In this document: one piece after another, positions 62,975-64,000 of the stretch
Layout: each line of letters begins with the position of its first letter
How positions within the stretch are numbered: position 1 is the stretch's first letter
DNA from: Bacillota bacterium
GTDB lineage: Bacteria > Bacillota > Clostridia > Lachnospirales > Lachnospiraceae
Length of the DNA stretch: 64,000 bases
Assembly: GCA_023442465.1 (NCBI GenBank)
Contig: JAEZZQ010000001.1
Location: forward strand, 124,001 to 188,000
Reading direction: 5' to 3'
The notes under the pieces: model-generated
What the model saw: the letters and a program-made list of their open reading frames with translations, nothing else
The model's database searches: none
Told to the model about the DNA's origin: nothing
Position numbers and translations under genes: made by a program

Positions 62975-63049
62975 GTAATCAGGGAAGTGCTCTCATTACA
63001 TAAAAAAAGGATGCGCAGCCGGCGCGCGCAGAGTGTGGGAGCTGAAAAG
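62974..63049 (-). repeat. Dispersed hairpin repeat, copy B3 (partial)
   Basis: On the minus strand, GCGCGCGCCGGCTGCGCATCC is followed by a terminal hairpin TGTAAT / ATTACA with GCACTTCCC in the loop, matching the distal half of the copies at 6796 and 26000. The proximal AACAAAAG half is absent or degenerate. Like B1 it starts at the very end of a terminator. Confidence 0.6.
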
Positions 63050-63071
63050 CGAACGAAGAAAGGAGCAGAAA

Positions 63072-64000
63072 TTGATCATTAATTCCTCGAGCATAGGAAT
63101 GGAATCCGAAAGAAGTTACAGTTCAGTTACGTCAAGAAAGACAAGTGCATTACTCCTTGTTGGTATGGTCGGCCCCTTGGGAGACGGCGGGCAGTCCAAA
63201 GATATTTTCGGTACGGGGACTAAGGGTGAAACACAGGAGCAGACGGAGGAAGAGAAGAAGAAAGCCCTGCAGGAGAAGCTGCGGGAAATGAGTTCTTATT
63301 CCAGAGTGAACCGCCCATCCTACTTGTTAAATACAAGAGATGGGCTGAGTACGATCAGGCAAAATTGCATGCAATATTTGATAAAGATATTTTTCGGAGA
63401 GACAAAGAAGTGGGATTATACCAGGATGCTGAGCGAAGTGAGCGGCCTCCGGAAGTCCGCGCCCCAGCCGGTCACGGAAGTTCTTTATTACAATCAGGAA
63501 ATCTGCTATAGGGAAGAAGAGAATACCTCCTTTTCCGCTGCGGGTACCGTAAAATGCGCAGACGGCAGAGAAATTAAATTCAGCCTCGATGTGGAGATGA
63601 GCAGAAGTTTTTCCTCCTACTACGAAGAGAATTATACGCAGATACAATCACGGATGTGTGACCCTCTCGTCATCAATTTGGAAGGGAACATCGCGGAGCT
63701 TACTGACCAGACCTTCTTTTTTGACATTGACGCGGACGGTGTGAAAGACAAGATTTCCAAGCTGGGCAAAGGCAGCGGCTATCTGGCTCTGGATAAGAAT
63801 GGGGACGGAGTCATTAACGATGGAAGCGAGCTTTTTGGTGCGAAGTCAGGAAACGGCTTTTCGGATCTGGCAGCTTATGATTCCGATGGCAACGGTTGGA
63901 TCGACGAAGCCGACGAGATTTGGAACAAGCTCTGCATTTGGGTAAAGGATGAAAACGGCGACAAATGTTATAAATTATCGGAGAAAAAAGTAGGAGCGAT
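63072..64000 (+). CDS. EF-hand-like calcium-binding-loop protein, 3' end beyond window
   Basis: Open from TTG 63072 (AGGAG 6 nt upstream) to the right edge, 309 codons. No signal peptide; Ser-rich start (INSSSIGMESERSYSSVTSR), a charged helix near 55-80, a middle region of unknown fold (about 80-205), then repeated DxDxDG loops: DIDADGVKDKI, LDKNGDGVINDGSELFG, YDSDGNGWIDEADE. Such loops bind calcium in dockerin/VCBS-type and uncharacterised Firmicute proteins; the FDIDADG...ALDKNGDG...DSDGNG series is recurrent in proteins lacking assigned function. Confidence 0.8.
   Translation, partial: MIINSSSIGMESERSYSSVTSRKTSALLLVGMVGPLGDGGQSKDIFGTGTKGETQEQTEEEKKKALQEKLREMSSYSRVNRPSYLLNTRDGLSTIRQNCMQYLIKIFFGETKKWDYTRMLSEVSGLRKSAPQPVTEVLYYNQEICYREEENTSFSAAGTVKCADGREIKFSLDVEMSRSFSSYYEENYTQIQSRMCDPLVINLEGNIAELTDQTFFFDIDADGVKDKISKLGKGSGYLALDKNGDGVINDGSELFGAKSGNGFSDLAAYDSDGNGWIDEADEIWNKLCIWVKDENGDKCYKLSEKKVGA

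Noticed and set aside
62843..63082. A 79-codon frame after the aconitase-like gene
   Set aside because: It reads through a terminator hairpin and a dispersed repeat and overlaps the start of the next gene; the encoded sequence has no family features.
1..64000. CRISPR arrays, tRNA, rRNA
   Set aside because: No regularly spaced direct repeats and no convincing RNA gene sequences were found by eye in any gap.

Overview
The window looks like chromosomal DNA of a spore-forming, anaerobic, moderately low-GC Firmicute, most plausibly a gut Lachnospiraceae. The reasons are the spoVG and spoVT genes, a glgC-glgD pair, a T-box in front of ileS, AGGAGG-type ribosome sites, lipoproteins with Clostridia-style signals, and an oxygen-sensitive sulfatase maturase. 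No rRNA, tRNA, CRISPR array, prophage or transposase gene was seen.

Region 1 (1-12.1 kb) is housekeeping. A leftward murC, dnaD-like and dnaC-like cluster has a group of phased DnaA boxes between murC and dnaD. It is followed rightward by glgC-glgD (glycogen synthesis), spoVG, pth and mfd, and a leftward GNAT acetyltransferase.

Region 2 (12.1-26 kb) is regulatory and accessory. It holds an ECF sigma factor with its probable anti-sigma protein, a LytTR/DUF3021 pair, xpaC-telA, a radical SAM SPL-like gene, an amidase, a YjbQ gene with a truncated second copy, a leftward PadR-DUF1700-DUF4097 operon, an ArsC/Spx-like gene, a chemoreceptor interrupted by an in-frame amber codon, and spoVT. A MITE-like element (150 bp, 12-bp terminal inverted repeats, 8-bp target duplications) occurs three times plus a solo end.

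Region 3 (26-36.4 kb) has leftward pncB-degV, then rightward T-box-ileS, glgP (glycogen breakdown) and a second broken chemoreceptor.

Region 4 (36.6-46.2 kb) is an Mgl-type sugar ABC transporter (mglBAC). It is followed directly by a YesN/YesM-type two-component system and two membrane-anchored sugar-binding proteins, which together look like a sugar-sensing unit. A small relic of a second glgP lies behind it.

Region 5 (46.3-60.4 kb) appears devoted to host amino-sugar glycans: a sugar nucleotidyltransferase, a two-domain polyphosphate kinase (PPK2 type), an N-acetylhexosamine kinase-like gene, an AraC regulator, a sugar ABC transporter, a 58-residue membrane protein, a GH112 galacto-N-biose/lacto-N-biose phosphorylase, a sulfatase with no export signal, its radical SAM maturase, and a TauE/SafE anion exporter. 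Read together, these suggest import of sulfated mucin-type disaccharides, desulfation in the cytoplasm, phosphorolysis, and export of the freed sulfur oxyanion.

Region 6 (60.5-64 kb) has an aconitase-family hydratase and the start of a protein with EF-hand-like calcium loops that runs off the right edge.
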